DNA of 64,000 nucleotides from Pontibacter cellulosilyticus (GCF_014306105.1 NZ_JACRVF010000003.1:1-64000); one strand, 5' to 3'; positions 1 to 9,411 are shown, counted from the stretch's first letter. Numbers and translations are program-made. The notes: generated by a model not told the origin, from the letters alone.

Positions 1-43
1 GCTATTACACCATCAATGTGTCTGTCAGATCCCGGCCTCTTGC

Positions 44-122
44 TGCCCTCCCCGAAAGGAAGGGCGAATCAATTTCCTTACTTAATTATGCTATCTGTCT
101 CTTGCAATCTCTCAAAGAACTT
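44..122 (-). promoter_or_regulatory. Probable rRNA operon leader (boxA-like element and hairpin)
   Basis: Read on the minus strand, 122-112 is AAGTTCTTTGA, which resembles the conserved leader element found before 16S rRNA in many Bacteroidota. It is followed at about 67-44 by a GC-rich hairpin with arms GCCCTTCC and GGGGAGGGC. The segment lies directly downstream of four tandem promoters with the same orientation and runs off the left edge. The 16S gene itself is not in the window, so the assignment is inference from position and motif. Confidence 0.5.
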
Positions 123-203
123 GTGTAAAAACCTGTTGTCTTTACCCTGTGGCAACCACTGCTGCCGTTTCTTATTTTTCTAAGCCCACTCGTTTGCGGG
201 GTG

Positions 204-569
204 CAAAGTTCGGAAGTTTTCATCAAACCACCAAAACTTTTTTCAATCTTTTTTTTCTCTCCCCCCTCCGGAACTTCCTTCCGAAGCGGGCTGCAAAGGT
301 AGGAAACATTTCCCTATCCGCAGCAATCTTTTTTCAACTTTTTTTTCGGCCTTTCTCTGCCGTCCGCCTCTCGTTCAGAACCGGGATGCAAAGGTAGGAA
401 GAGTTTCGGAAACCGCAAACTTTATTTCAAGTTTTTTTTCGGCCGCTTCCCGGTGGAAAACCGCTCTCAAAGCAGCCAGGCCGCCTTTTCAAGCACTTAC
501 CCTTTCAGTCTCAAGCCCCGTCCCTGCCGAACCGGGATGCAAAGGTAACAACAGTTTTTTGAGTTGCAA
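204..569 (-). promoter_or_regulatory. Four tandem sigma-70-type promoters firing leftward
   Basis: On the minus strand there are four -7 boxes about 90-150 bp apart. The most upstream is TACCTTTG at 547-540 with TTG at 569-567 (19-bp spacer). The next is TACCTTTG at 396-389 with TTG at 418-416 (19 bp). Then TACCTTTG at 301-294 with CTG at 323-321 (19 bp). The last is GAACTTTG at 211-204 with TTG at 234-232 (20 bp). This is the Bacteroidota housekeeping consensus. A-rich tracts on the transcribed-direction strand precede several copies and may act as UP elements. Such stacked promoters are typical of rRNA operons, which is the likely target beyond base 1. Any open frame across this stretch is low-complexity and unlikely to be coding. 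Confidence 0.8.
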
Positions 570-765
570 CACCCTGCTTGAAAGTTTTCCTCACCTGATG
601 CCTAAGTGACAGAAAATGAGCCGCAAAATTTTAAACGCCTCCTGCCTCCGTCCGAGGCCGCCCCCCCATTGGGAACGGGCGCAGAGTCATAACCATTTCC
701 AAGTGGTGAAAAGTTCACCGCCTGAACACTTTTTTTAAACAATGCTTCTAACTCCTTCCTAAAGC
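570..765. other. Intergenic spacer without recognised genes
   Basis: This GC-mixed spacer lies between the promoter array and the purA terminator. It contains a C-rich run near 660 and no convincing open frame, RNA gene or promoter on either strand. Confidence 0.6.
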
Positions 766-795
766 AAAAAGCCCGGCACTGTGGGCCGGGCTTTC
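766..795 (-). terminator. Rho-independent terminator of purA
   Basis: Stem AAGCCCGGC/GCCGGGCTT with a 7-nt loop. A run of Ts follows the stem on the minus strand, 20 nt past the purA stop codon. Confidence 0.85.
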
Positions 796-814
796 TGATT
801 TATATGTATAGCTA

Positions 815-2101
815 TTAGGCTACATTCATTGCATCTCTCTTTAAAGTGCTTTTTCTGTCTGGTCCTACCGACACTATAGTAATAGGTACCTGCAGATGCT
901 CTTCTACAAATACGAGGTAGTTTTTAAAGGCTTCCGGAAGCTCTTCTACAGAATCTATTTGGTTCAGATCAACTTTCCAGCCTGGCAGCTCTGTATAAAT
1001 TGGCTTTACACTTCCTTCCTCCAGTGAATGAGGAACCTTATCTGTTATCTCTCCAGAAGGCAGCTTGTAATGTGTACATATATGTATAGTATCGAACTCT
1101 GTCAATACATCAGCTTTCATCATGTTGAGCTGCGTTACGCCATTCAGCATGATAGAGTATTTCAGGCTTGGCAGGTCAACCCAACCGCAACGGCGCGGAC
1201 GACCTGTTGTTGATCCGAACTCTCTACCGGCTTGTCTTATCTCCTCCCCTACTTCATCAAGAAGTTCTGTTGGGAATGGTCCGCTGCCCACACGCGTACA
1301 GTATGCTTTAAAAATACCGTATACTTCGCCTATATGTCTTGGAGCTACACCTAAACCCGTGCAAGCACCGGCCACAAGTGTTGTAGATGAAGTAACAAAA
1401 GGATAAGTACCAAAGTCTATATCTAACAATGATCCTTGCGCCCCCTCGGCAAGTATACGCTTTCCGTTCTTCAAAGCCTCGTTGATCATGTATTCGCTGT
1501 CAACCAGGTTTAATGACTTCAGGTAATTTACAGCATCAAAGAATGCCTGCTCCTGCTCACCCAGTTCCAGCTGCTGACCATAAAACTCAACTGTCTTTCT
1601 ATGGCGCTCTACTAATTTGTTATATCTCTCCTGGAAATCATCTGCCAGAATATCTCCAACACGTAAACCTACACGACCTATTTTATCCTGATAAGTTGGG
1701 CCAATGCCTTTTAATGTAGAACCGATCTTACCGCTTCCCAGTGCTTCTTCTGAAACTCTGTCGAGTATTCTGTGAGATGGCAGGATGAGTGATGCTTTTT
1801 TAGAGATGAATAAGTTCTTGGCTGCGTCAACGCCTCTATCTGTTAGCTTCTGCATTTCGGTGCGAAACACGATAGGGTCTAACACTACGCCATTGCCGAT
1901 GATGTTTTTGATATGTGGATGAAAGATGCCTGAGGGAATTTGGTGTAGTACGTGCTTGGTACCTTCAAACTCTAATGTATGACCTGCGTTTGGTCCGCCC
2001 TGGAAACGGGCAACAATGTCATAGGTCGGTGCCAGTACGTCGACGATTTTTCCTTTTCCTTCGTCGCCCCACTGCAGACCTATTAATATATCAACTGCCA
2101 T
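815..2101 (-). CDS. purA: Adenylosuccinate synthetase
   Basis: This cytosolic enzyme joins IMP and aspartate using GTP to make adenylosuccinate, the first committed step from IMP to AMP. The 428-residue length is normal for the family. The N-terminal GTP loop GDEGKGK is at residues 12-18, with the catalytic Asp13 and, in GGPNAGH, His41. Later family motifs such as GPTYQDK and STTGRPRRCGW are intact. It is the last gene of a leftward run relA-fur-STAS-purA, starting 7 bp after the STAS gene, so it is probably cotranscribed. A strong hairpin terminator follows. Placing an AMP-synthesis gene behind a (p)ppGpp synthetase is notable because ppGpp is a known inhibitor of PurA in some bacteria. Confidence 0.97.
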   Translation of the reverse strand: MAVDILIGLQWGDEGKGKIVDVLAPTYDIVARFQGGPNAGHTLEFEGTKHVLHQIPSGIFHPHIKNIIGNGVVLDPIVFRTEMQKLTDRGVDAAKNLFISKKASLILPSHRILDRVSEEALGSGKIGSTLKGIGPTYQDKIGRVGLRVGDILADDFQERYNKLVERHRKTVEFYGQQLELGEQEQAFFDAVNYLKSLNLVDSEYMINEALKNGKRILAEGAQGSLLDIDFGTYPFVTSSTTLVAGACTGLGVAPRHIGEVYGIFKAYCTRVGSGPFPTELLDEVGEEIRQAGREFGSTTGRPRRCGWVDLPSLKYSIMLNGVTQLNMMKADVLTEFDTIHICTHYKLPSGEITDKVPHSLEEGSVKPIYTELPGWKVDLNQIDSVEELPEAFKNYLVFVEEHLQVPITIVSVGPDRKSTLKRDAMNVA

Positions 2102-2108
2102 TATGGTT

Positions 2109-2459
2109 TTAGTATATTGATTCCTTTAAGAATTGAGCCGCAAAGTTATCGTTTTCTGCGATAGTAAAAATCGCGTTTAGCTTTGTAACGATAAGCAGCT
2201 TACGGATATGATTAGACGGCTTGATGAGCACAAGTTCGCCGCCGCGGTTTCTAAATTTGGTTAAAAGAGATACTAGCACTCCCATACCGCTACTATCCAT
2301 GAAGCGAACATTAGACAAATCTACGGCACAAAGCAGCACTTTTCCATCCTGCTCCTTATCAACATTCTCTATCATTTGCTGAGTGTCGGTACCTGCTACC
2401 AGGTCACCTTCCAGCCTTATAAATAAAATGTCATCCTTCAGCTCTGCCTGATACTTCAT
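2109..2459 (-). CDS. STAS-domain anti-sigma factor antagonist-like protein
   Basis: This 116-residue single-domain protein belongs to the SpoIIAA/RsbV-like STAS family. The diagnostic DSSGMG motif is at residues 55-60 and holds the serine that kinases phosphorylate in characterised members. Such proteins bind or release anti-sigma or partner-switching kinases. No partner kinase, phosphatase or sigma factor is encoded beside it, so its partner is unknown. It starts 29 bases inside the end of the upstream fur gene, which suggests translational coupling, and ends 7 bp before purA. The fold assignment is secure, but the regulated process is not visible here. Confidence 0.85.
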   Translation of the reverse strand: MKYQAELKDDILFIRLEGDLVAGTDTQQMIENVDKEQDGKVLLCAVDLSNVRFMDSSGMGVLVSLLTKFRNRGGELVLIKPSNHIRKLLIVTKLNAIFTIAENDNFAAQFLKESIY

Positions 2460-2931
2460 GTTGCTTCTCTTCTGTAGCTTTTTTGGCGCGGCAATCGCCG
2501 CAAATACCGTATAGATTTAGGGAATGATGCAAGATATGAAAATTTAACAGTTCACCCACCATCGTCTGGATCTGGTGCACGCGCGGATCACAAAACTCTA
2601 CCACCTTGTGGCACTCGGTGCAGATAACGTGGTCGTGCTGACGGTAACCATATGACTTTTCGTACTGCGCCAGGTTACGGCCAAACTGGTGCTTGCTTAC
2701 CAGGTCGTTCTCTACCAAGAGGTCTAATGTATTATAAACTGTAGCGCGGCTAACCTGGTAGTTTTTGTTTTTCATACTTATATAGAGAGACTCCACGTCA
2801 AAGTGGCCGTCACGGGAGTAGATCTCCTCGAGTATAGCATAACGCTCTGGTGTTTTACGCAGGCCTTTGCTCTCTAAGTATGCGGTAAAGATTTTCTTTA
2901 CCTCTTCAAATTTGATATGATCTAATGCCAT
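2431..2931 (-). CDS. Fur/PerR-family transcriptional regulator
   Basis: This is a 166-residue metal-dependent repressor of the Fur superfamily. An N-terminal winged helix has its recognition helix around residues 61-72 ([12 protein letters not shown]). It is followed by a dimerisation domain with the HDH metal site at 99-101 and two CxxC pairs (104/107 and 144/147) that should hold a structural zinc. The sequence does not settle whether it senses iron, peroxide or zinc. The C-terminal tail past the second CxxC is longer than in minimal members and overlaps the STAS start. It begins 32 bp after relA, in the same operon. Confidence 0.88.
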   Translation of the reverse strand: MALDHIKFEEVKKIFTAYLESKGLRKTPERYAILEEIYSRDGHFDVESLYISMKNKNYQVSRATVYNTLDLLVENDLVSKHQFGRNLAQYEKSYGYRQHDHVICTECHKVVEFCDPRVHQIQTMVGELLNFHILHHSLNLYGICGDCRAKKATEEKQHEVSGRAEG

Positions 2932-2963
2932 TTCTGTTCTTACTATTATAAGGTGTACAGCTT

Positions 2964-5165
2964 TTAGTCAAAACGTTCTACTGTAAGCACACCGTTCACT
3001 TTACCCATGCGCTGAATAAGTTTCTCTAGGTGGCTGGTGTCATTTACAAACACCATAATATTCCCTTCGAAAATGCCATCATGAGAATCTATGGTAATGG
3101 AGCGCATGTTCACTCTTAAACTTGTTGAGATAATCTTTGTCAGGTCGTTTACCAAGCCAACCCGGTCTGTACCTTTAATGCGGATACCTGCCAAAAATGC
3201 CAGCTCCTTCTGATCTGTCCATTTTGCTTTGATGATGCGGTTACCGTAGTTCGACATCAGCTCAATGCCACGCTGGCAGTTGGTGCGGTGTATCTCTATA
3301 CCATCATCCTCGGTCTGGAAGCCAAACACATCATCGCCCGGAATAGGGTTACAGCATGTTGCTACTTTATACTCTATATTAGAAGTGGTCTCCCCGATCA
3401 CCAACATATCAGAGTTCACGCCCCTGATCTTCTGTACTTCCTTATCAAAGGACTTCAGATCAAGCATAGAAGAGCCTTTCTCGGCCGTGGCTGTAAAGAT
3501 AACCTCTTTAATATTTTTGATATCAATATGGCCAGTGGCTATTCTATAGTGCAGGTCCTGCAGTGATGGCACATTAAAGAAAGCCATGAGCTTATTCATA
3601 TTAGCTTGCGTATCCTGCACATGCAGCTGCTCAAGGCGGCGGTCCAACATGGCTTTGCCTTGCTCAGCACGGTTTTTCCGTTCTTCGCGCAGCGACTCCT
3701 TTATTCTGGAGCGGGCCTTGGATGTAACTACATACTGCAGCCACTCTTCGTTTGGCTTCTGCTTTTGCGATGTCAGAATCTCTACCTGGTCTCCGTTCTT
3801 TAATTTATAGCTTAGCGGCACCAGTTTCTGATTCACTTTAGCCCCCAAGCACTGCAAACCAATCTGGCTATGGATCTCAAAAGCAAAATCAAGGGCAGTG
3901 GCTTTATCCGGAAGTATGATCAGCTCACCTTTAGGCGTAAACACAAACACCTCCTCCACAAAAAGGTTTTTACGGAACTCGTCCATAAATTCCAGGGCGT
4001 TGGCCGTGTTGTTCTCCAGCATGTCGCGCACCTTGTTAATCCATACTTCAAGTCCGGACTCACCACCCTGCGAACTGTCGGTTTTATACTTCCAGTGGGC
4101 CGCGTAACCGCGCTCCGCAATCTCGTCCATTCGCTTGGTACGTATCTGCACCTCTACCCACTGCCCGGATTTACTCATAACAGTAGTATGGAGCGATTCG
4201 TAGCCATTGGCTTTAGGCGTGTTCACCCAGTCGCGCAAGCGGTCAGGGTTTGGCTGATAGAAGTCTGTTATAATAGAGTATACCTGCCAGCATGCTGCTT
4301 TCTCATTCTCCAGCGGCACGTCAAGTGTAATCCGTATAGCAAACAGATCGTAAATCTCATCAAAGGTGATGTTCTGTTTCTTTATCTTTTTAAGGATAGA
4401 GTAAATAGACTTTGGTCTGCCTTTGATATTGAACTTAAAGCCATACTTGCGCAGCTCCTCCTCTATCGGTGATATAAAGTCTTTGATAAACTTATTACGA
4501 GCACTGCGTGTCTGGCGAATTTTGTTGGAGATGTCCTTATACGTATCAGTATCGGTATACTTCAGGTATAAGTCTTCCAACTCTGACTTTATAGCGTACA
4601 AGCCCAGGCGGTGTGCCAGCGGCGCGTACAGGTACATAGTTTCAGAGGCAATCTTCAGCTGCTTGTGGCGTGGCATACTGTCCAGCGTACGCATGTTATG
4701 CAAGCGGTCAGCCAGTTTAATAAGTATAACCCGAACATCGTCGCTGAGGGTAAGCAGCATTTTACGGAAGTTCTCTGCCTGTTGCGACGAGCCATAATCG
4801 AATACGCCTGAGATTTTGGTAAGGCCTTCGATAATACGCGCCACACTTGGACCGAACTCACGCTCCACATCCGCAATCTCCATGTCGGTGTCTTCCACCA
4901 CATCGTGTAGAAGCGCGGCAACGATAGAAGTAGTACCCAAGCCAATTTCCTCAACGGCAATCTGAGCTACGGCAAGCGGGTGGTATATATAAGGTTCTCC
5001 GGACTTGCGACGCATGTCTTTGTGCGCCTCCACAGAAGTATTAAAAGCTTTCTTAATTATCTTGGCATCGTTGTCCTTTAAAAAGGGCTTCGCATACCTC
5101 AACAGCTTTCTGTAATACCTTAAGATCTCTTTGCGTTCTGCTTCCGGATCAATTGTTGTAACCAT
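2964..5165 (-). CDS. Bifunctional (p)ppGpp synthetase/hydrolase (RelA/SpoT family)
   Basis: This enzyme makes and degrades the alarmone (p)ppGpp of the stringent response. The domain order is an HD hydrolase with an intact HDVVEDTD motif near residue 90, a nucleotidyltransferase synthetase domain (around [11 protein letters not shown]), a TGS domain ([12 protein letters not shown]), and a C-terminal region ending in an ACT domain ([11 protein letters not shown]). The intact HD motif argues for hydrolase activity, so it is probably a dual-function Rel. An in-frame GTG lies seven codons upstream at 5186. I prefer the ATG at 5165, which gives 733 residues. A consensus promoter at 5260-5289 drives it and probably the fur-STAS-purA genes downstream. 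Confidence 0.95.
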   Translation of the reverse strand: MVTTIDPEAERKEILRYYRKLLRYAKPFLKDNDAKIIKKAFNTSVEAHKDMRRKSGEPYIYHPLAVAQIAVEEIGLGTTSIVAALLHDVVEDTDMEIADVEREFGPSVARIIEGLTKISGVFDYGSSQQAENFRKMLLTLSDDVRVILIKLADRLHNMRTLDSMPRHKQLKIASETMYLYAPLAHRLGLYAIKSELEDLYLKYTDTDTYKDISNKIRQTRSARNKFIKDFISPIEEELRKYGFKFNIKGRPKSIYSILKKIKKQNITFDEIYDLFAIRITLDVPLENEKAACWQVYSIITDFYQPNPDRLRDWVNTPKANGYESLHTTVMSKSGQWVEVQIRTKRMDEIAERGYAAHWKYKTDSSQGGESGLEVWINKVRDMLENNTANALEFMDEFRKNLFVEEVFVFTPKGELIILPDKATALDFAFEIHSQIGLQCLGAKVNQKLVPLSYKLKNGDQVEILTSQKQKPNEEWLQYVVTSKARSRIKESLREERKNRAEQGKAMLDRRLEQLHVQDTQANMNKLMAFFNVPSLQDLHYRIATGHIDIKNIKEVIFTATAEKGSSMLDLKSFDKEVQKIRGVNSDMLVIGETTSNIEYKVATCCNPIPGDDVFGFQTEDDGIEIHRTNCQRGIELMSNYGNRIIKAKWTDQKELAFLAGIRIKGTDRVGLVNDLTKIISTSLRVNMRSITIDSHDGIFEGNIMVFVNDTSHLEKLIQRMGKVNGVLTVERFD

Positions 5166-5259
5166 ATGCAATTCTAGAATAAGCACTTAGCTTTTAATGC
5201 AGCCAATAGCTTACTATAAGTATAAGTGGGTAGTGGCTTTATAAGTTTCAAATATATTT

Positions 5260-5289
5260 CAAATATAATTGATTCTGTGCTGCAATCAA
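5260..5289 (-). promoter_or_regulatory. Promoter of the relA-fur-STAS-purA operon
   Basis: On the minus strand TTG at 5289-5287 is separated by exactly 19 bp from TATATTTG at 5267-5260, a consensus Bacteroidota promoter. A second TATATTTG copy at 5256-5249 lacks a properly spaced TTG. Transcription would start near 5253, leaving a leader of about 88 nt. Confidence 0.75.
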
Positions 5290-5369
5290 TAACCTCCTGT
5301 GTTAAAGGTAGTACGATAGCGACTACATATCTCCATTAAAAAATATTTGAAAAAATTTTGGAGCGGGTA

Positions 5370-5399
5370 TTGCAGTTTAAAATTCCTTGTTTACCTTTG
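5370..5399 (+). promoter_or_regulatory. Promoter of tRNA-Leu
   Basis: TTG at 5370-5372, a 19-bp spacer, then TACCTTTG at 5392-5399. It is a perfect match to the Bacteroidota consensus, 29 bp before the mature tRNA. Confidence 0.85.
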
Positions 5400-5428
5400 C
5401 ATCACAATAACAAACAAGCACACTTCAA

Positions 5429-5510
5429 GCGGATGTGGCGAAATTGGTAGACGCACTAGACTTAGGATCTAGCGCTGCGAGGCATGGGGGTTCGAGTCCC
5501 TCCATCCGCA
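5429..5510 (+). tRNA. tRNA-Leu (anticodon UAG)
   Basis: This is an 82-nt class II tRNA. The acceptor stem GCGGATG pairs with CATCCGC and the discriminator base is A. The anticodon stem CTAGA/TCTAG encloses the loop CTTAGGA with anticodon TAG at 5463-5465, which reads CUA-type leucine codons. A variable arm precedes the T arm GGGGGTTCGAGTCCCTC. The 3' CCA is not encoded, because CAA follows the discriminator. Confidence 0.95.
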
Positions 5511-5518
5511 CAAAACAT

Positions 5519-5552
5519 AAACCCTCAACAGCCATGTTGGGGGTTTGTTTTT
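5519..5552 (+). terminator. Hairpin terminator after tRNA-Leu
   Basis: The arms AACCCTCAACA and TGTTGGGGGTT pair with one G-T wobble and a 4-nt loop, followed by a T-rich tail. It lies between the tRNA and the trigger factor gene. Either tig has its own weak promoter or it depends on read-through. Confidence 0.75.
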
Positions 5553-5585
5553 AGTAGATATTTCAAAAACAAAAATTATAAAGCC

Positions 5586-6911
5586 TTGAATATTACATTA
5601 AACCAAACCGACAGCACCAACGCGCAACTGAAGGTGGTACTGGAAGAGGCCGATTACGCTCCAAAGGTAGATCAGCAGGTTAAAGAGTACAGCAAAAAAG
5701 CACAGATAAAGGGTTTTAGACCTGGTAAAGTGCCTGCCGGTCTTGTAAAGAAAATGTATGGCAAGAGCATCCTGGTAGAGCAGATCAACCAGCTTTTGCA
5801 GCAGGAAATCTCTAAGTACATCAAAGAAAACGATGTAAAACTTTTAGGTGAGCCGCTTCCTGAGCCTAACCAGGCTGAGATTGACTGGGACAACCAGAAA
5901 GATTTCGAGTTTACGTATGCAGTTGGTTTACTTCCTGATTTTAACCTTCCGTTGGATAAAAGCGTAGAGGGTTACGCTATCGAGGTTGACCAGAAAACAA
6001 TTGACGAGGCTTACGAAAACCTGAAGCGCCAGTTTGGCAAAACAGTAAATCCTGAGACATCTGAAGAAGGTGACTTTATTTCTGGTGAGCTGAAGCAGGT
6101 AGACGGCGAGTTCCAGTCTAAAACACTTATCCCTACTACCCGTGTAGTTGAAGGCAAAGAGCAGTTTGTAGGCGTTAAGGCAGGTGATGTTATCAAGTTC
6201 GATATCCGTAAGGCTTTCGGTGATGACAACGCTGCACTGGCACACGTTACTGGCTTAAGCAAAGAGGTAGTAGCTGACCTGAATGGTGAGTTTGAGTTTA
6301 CTGTAGACAAGATTAACCGTACTGAGTCTGCTGAGCTTAACCAAGAACTTTTCGATAAGCTTTTCGGTAAAGACGAAGTAAAAACAGAAGAAGAGTTTGA
6401 CGCTAAGATCCGCGAGACCATCAAGGAGAACTATGAGCGTGAGGCTGACAACCTGTTGTATCGCAACATCATCGATACACTAGTTGATAACGTTAATGTA
6501 GAGCTTCCAACTGAGTTCTTTAAGCGTTGGATCCAGGTTACGAACGAAGGCAAATTGACTGCCGAGCAGATCGATGAGAACTTCGATAAGTATGTTCGTG
6601 AGCTGAAGTGGTCTATGATCAAGAACAAGGTTGTAGAGGAGAACGAGCTGAAAGTAAGCAACGAAGAAGTTGTAAACAGTACAAAGGAGAAAATGCTTGC
6701 ACAGTTTAACATGCCAGAGGTTCCTGAAGAACTAATGGAGAGCATGAACAACTATGCAAACCAGTATCTGCAGCAGGACAATGGCCGTAACTACATTAAC
6801 GAGTACGAGCAATTACTAGCCGAGAAGGTGCTAGCTAAACTTAAAGAACAATTAACTGTTGTTGAAAAGACAGTTACTGCTGAGGACTTCAGAAACATGT
6901 CGTTTGAATAA
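5586..6911 (+). CDS. tig: Trigger factor chaperone
   Basis: This ribosome-bound chaperone meets nascent chains at the exit tunnel. I place the start at the TTG at 5586, giving 441 residues that begin (M)NITLNQTD as in other Bacteroidota trigger factors. The longer open frame would begin inside the tRNA gene and is rejected. The ribosome-binding loop is the GFRPGKVP segment near residue 50 (family consensus GFRxGKxP). The middle peptidyl-prolyl isomerase region is divergent, and a long helical C-terminal domain follows. The neighbours clpP and clpX make the widely conserved tig-clpP-clpX protein-quality cluster. A strong terminator separates it from clpP. Confidence 0.93.
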   Translation: MNITLNQTDSTNAQLKVVLEEADYAPKVDQQVKEYSKKAQIKGFRPGKVPAGLVKKMYGKSILVEQINQLLQQEISKYIKENDVKLLGEPLPEPNQAEIDWDNQKDFEFTYAVGLLPDFNLPLDKSVEGYAIEVDQKTIDEAYENLKRQFGKTVNPETSEEGDFISGELKQVDGEFQSKTLIPTTRVVEGKEQFVGVKAGDVIKFDIRKAFGDDNAALAHVTGLSKEVVADLNGEFEFTVDKINRTESAELNQELFDKLFGKDEVKTEEEFDAKIRETIKENYEREADNLLYRNIIDTLVDNVNVELPTEFFKRWIQVTNEGKLTAEQIDENFDKYVRELKWSMIKNKVVEENELKVSNEEVVNSTKEKMLAQFNMPEVPEELMESMNNYANQYLQQDNGRNYINEYEQLLAEKVLAKLKEQLTVVEKTVTAEDFRNMSFE

Positions 6912-6933
6912 GAACGACTTATAAACTATATTT

Positions 6934-6965
6934 AAAAAAAGGTCCTTTTTTAAGGACCTTTTTTT
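6934..6965 (+). terminator. Rho-independent terminator of tig
   Basis: AAGGTCCTT pairs with AAGGACCTT and is followed by a run of Ts, 23 nt past the tig stop. The flanking A and T runs make it potentially bidirectional. Confidence 0.85.
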
Positions 6966-6995
6966 ATTTTTGAGTAAACCGTAAACCTAAACAAT

Positions 6996-7697
6996 ATGAT
7001 GTTTAACAAAGACGAGTTCCGCAAATTTGCTGTTAAAGGCCAGGGCATGAGCGGCCTGGGCGTAGATCAATATATCAATCACGTAGAAGGCAGGGCTATG
7101 CATACCATCGAAAGTATGACCCGTTCTGTAATTGAGGAAAGGCCAACTAACTTCCGTGAGATTGACGTATTCTCACGCCTGATCATGGACCGCATTATTT
7201 TCCTGGGCACACAAGTAGACGACTTCATTGCCAATATTATCACGGCTCAGCTGCTGTTCCTGGAGTCGGCAGATGCGAAGAAAGATATCCTGCTGTACAT
7301 TAACAGCCCAGGTGGCTCGGTGTATGCAGGCCTTGGTATCTATGACACTATGCAGTATGTGAGCCCAGATGTGGCTACTATCTGTACTGGTCTAGCTGCC
7401 TCTATGGGTGCTGTGCTACTAGCTGGCGGTGCGCCAAACAAACGCTCTGCCCTACCACATGCCCGCGTAATGATTCACCAGCCAATGGGTGGTGCACAAG
7501 GCCAGGCATCCGATATCGAGATCACAGCCCGTGAGATCCTGAAACTGAAGAAGGAGCTATATGAGATTCTGGCACAGCACTCAGGTAAAACCTACCAAGA
7601 AGTTTATGATAACTCTGACCGTGACTACTGGATGCGTGCAGAAGAAGCCAAGGAATACGGCTTGATTGACGAGGTATTAACTCGCAAAAAAGCGTAA
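6996..7697 (+). CDS. clpP: ATP-dependent Clp protease proteolytic subunit
   Basis: This serine peptidase forms the tetradecameric chamber that degrades proteins unfolded by ClpX or related ATPases. The catalytic triad is complete: Ser136 in GLAASMGA, His161 in MIHQPMGG and Asp210 in SDRDYWM. At 233 residues it carries an N-terminal extension of roughly 30 residues relative to short ClpPs, probably processed. Two ATG codons open the frame and I use the first. A TATTTTTG box at 6965-6972 could be its -7 element, but no TTG is seen at the right distance. The gene lies between tig and clpX, each separated by terminators. Confidence 0.96.
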   Translation: MMFNKDEFRKFAVKGQGMSGLGVDQYINHVEGRAMHTIESMTRSVIEERPTNFREIDVFSRLIMDRIIFLGTQVDDFIANIITAQLLFLESADAKKDILLYINSPGGSVYAGLGIYDTMQYVSPDVATICTGLAASMGAVLLAGGAPNKRSALPHARVMIHQPMGGAQGQASDIEITAREILKLKKELYEILAQHSGKTYQEVYDNSDRDYWMRAEEAKEYGLIDEVLTRKKA

Positions 7698-7720
7698 ATC
7701 TAAAGTCTTACAACATTATC

Positions 7721-7757
7721 AAAACCCGCCTCAGAAAACCTGTGGCGGGTTTTTGTT
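7721..7757 (+). terminator. Rho-independent terminator of clpP
   Basis: AAAACCCGCC and GGCGGGTTTT form a 10-bp stem with a 13-nt loop and a T-rich tail. Confidence 0.85.
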
Positions 7758-7990
7758 TAACTATATAGCCCACTTTTAAGTATAATTTAGGTGCAGAAGC
7801 CGTGTCTAATGCTAAAATTTTTAAAAAATTATCAACAGGCATGTGTGGATATCGATTTCACACATATATCTGATATACAATAACTTATAGTCAATTTTAA
7901 GAATATAAATTTTAGTATTTAAACCATTTTTTTGTGACAATAGTAATATTTGCATTATGATATTTATGCAAGTATAAATTTCCAATTTTG

Positions 7991-7998
7991 TACCTTTG
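7991..7998 (+). promoter_or_regulatory. Probable -7 box of clpX
   Basis: TACCTTTG lies 48 bp upstream of the clpX start. No TTG is seen 19 bp further up, so the promoter is only half consensus. The leader just after it (8002-8020) holds a short hairpin, AGCTCCG/CGGGGCT, with a T run after it that might attenuate transcription. The AT-rich spacer 7760-7990 holds no recognisable gene. Confidence 0.5.
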
Positions 7999-8046
7999 TT
8001 TAGCTCCGAGACCCGGGGCTGGACTTTTTTGGATCAATCGTTTCGT

Positions 8047-9270
8047 ATGGCTGAAATAACTTGCTCTTTTTGCGGGAAAAATAAGAAGGATGTATCGGTG
8101 ATGATTTCCGGTATAAACGCGCACATCTGTGACCGTTGTATTGGACAGGCTCAACAGATTTTAAATGAGGAGAATAAGATACGTGCAAACAGCCGTACTC
8201 CGAAGTTCAACCTGATGAAGCCGAAAGAGATGAAGACTTACCTTGACCAGTTTGTGGTTGGGCAAGACGAAGCGAAAAAGGTAATGTCGGTGGCAGTTTA
8301 CAACCACTACAAGCGCCTGATGCAGCCAACGGAGAACGACGATGTGGTGATTGAAAAGTCTAACATCATTATGGTGGGTGAAACCGGTACTGGTAAAACT
8401 TACCTGGCGCGTATGATGGCTGGTATACTCCAGGTGCCTTTTTGTATTGCCGATGCCACTGTATTGACAGAAGCTGGTTATGTAGGCGAAGACGTAGAAA
8501 GTATACTTACGAGATTGCTACAGGCAGCTGACTATAACGTAGAGGCAGCAGAGCGTGGCATTGTTTACATCGACGAGATTGACAAGATTGCCCGTAAGAG
8601 CGATAACCCATCTATTACCCGCGACGTGAGTGGCGAGGGTGTGCAGCAGGCATTGCTTAAACTGTTAGAGGGTACTGTAGTAAACGTTCCGCCGCAAGGT
8701 GGCCGCAAGCACCCGGAGCAGAAAATGATCACGGTAAACACAGAGAACATCCTGTTTATTTGTGGTGGCGCCTTTGTGGGTATTGACAGATTGATCAAGA
8801 ACCGCTTGAATACCCGTCCTATCGGATTCTCTAAGTCTAAATTGGATGATACAGAAGAGAACGAAAACTTCCTGAAGTATATCACAGCACAGGATCTGAA
8901 AAACTTTGGTCTGATACCAGAACTTATCGGCCGACTACCAGTAACTACACACTTAAACCCATTAGATAAGGAAACACTTCGACTCATATTACTGGAGCCT
9001 AAGAACTCTATCGTGAAGCAGTACAAGCGCCTGTTCGAGATGGAAAACATCAACCTTAGCTTCGACGAAAGCGCGTTGGATTATATCGTAGAGAAAGCAT
9101 CGGAGTATAAACTTGGTGCCCGTGGCCTGCGCTCTATCTGCGAAGGTATCATGACAGACGCCATGTTTGAGCTGCCGTCTGAAGAAGGCACTAAGGAATT
9201 GGTAATTACCGGAGAATATGCCCGTGAGAAATTTGAAAAATCAACGCTAAAGCAGCTTAAGGTAGCTTAG
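8047..9270 (+). CDS. clpX: ATP-dependent Clp protease ATP-binding subunit ClpX
   Basis: This hexameric AAA+ unfoldase feeds substrates to ClpP. I use the ATG at 8047, giving 407 residues and an N-terminus ([11 protein letters not shown]) that matches the family. An in-frame ATG 17 codons earlier would add an atypical tail. The N-terminal C4 zinc-binding domain uses Cys6, Cys9, Cys28 and Cys31. Walker A GETGTGKT is at 111-118, the GYVG pore loop at 144-147, Walker B with DEID at 176-179, and the RKH loop at 220-222. The RPIGF segment corresponds to the ClpP-docking IGF loop. All functional motifs are present. Confidence 0.96.
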   Translation: MAEITCSFCGKNKKDVSVMISGINAHICDRCIGQAQQILNEENKIRANSRTPKFNLMKPKEMKTYLDQFVVGQDEAKKVMSVAVYNHYKRLMQPTENDDVVIEKSNIIMVGETGTGKTYLARMMAGILQVPFCIADATVLTEAGYVGEDVESILTRLLQAADYNVEAAERGIVYIDEIDKIARKSDNPSITRDVSGEGVQQALLKLLEGTVVNVPPQGGRKHPEQKMITVNTENILFICGGAFVGIDRLIKNRLNTRPIGFSKSKLDDTEENENFLKYITAQDLKNFGLIPELIGRLPVTTHLNPLDKETLRLILLEPKNSIVKQYKRLFEMENINLSFDESALDYIVEKASEYKLGARGLRSICEGIMTDAMFELPSEEGTKELVITGEYAREKFEKSTLKQLKVA

Positions 9271-9280
9271 TTTTGACATA

Positions 9281-9340
9281 AAGTATAAAAAGCAGAAGCC
9301 CCGGCTAATAATTTAGCCGGGGCTTCTGCTTTTTATACTT
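9281..9340. terminator. Bidirectional terminator with 28-bp perfect arms
   Basis: The left arm begins AAGTATAAAAAGCAG and the right arm ends CTGCTTTTTATACTT. The arms are complementary over 28 bp around a 4-nt loop. It sits between convergent clpX and lpxB, serving both. The outer ends are one copy each of the heptamer AAGTATA/TATACTT that is very common in this window. Confidence 0.9.
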
Positions 9341-9411
9341 TTAAAGAATCTTTAACCAATTATGGCGTCAGTGAAGTCAGTTGTACTGGTGCAAAGTATA
9401 AAGTATAAAGT

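Noticed and set aside
149..397. Open frame of 82 codons in the left promoter region
   Set aside because: It is Phe/Leu-rich low complexity, runs across three of the promoter boxes on the opposite strand and has no family resemblance.
3870..4472. 200-codon open frame antisense to relA
   Set aside because: It is the mirror of a fully conserved coding region, with no start context or recognisable domain.
5484..5585. Upstream extension of trigger factor
   Set aside because: It would begin inside the tRNA-Leu gene and cross its terminator. Homologues start at the (M)NITL residue encoded from 5586.
7829..7852. Two DnaA-box-like sequences (TTATCAACA and TGTGGATAT) in an AT-rich spacer
   Set aside because: Each has one mismatch to the consensus and there are only two. 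No cluster, AT-rich unwinding repeat or dnaA/dnaN neighbour was seen, so an origin is not supported.
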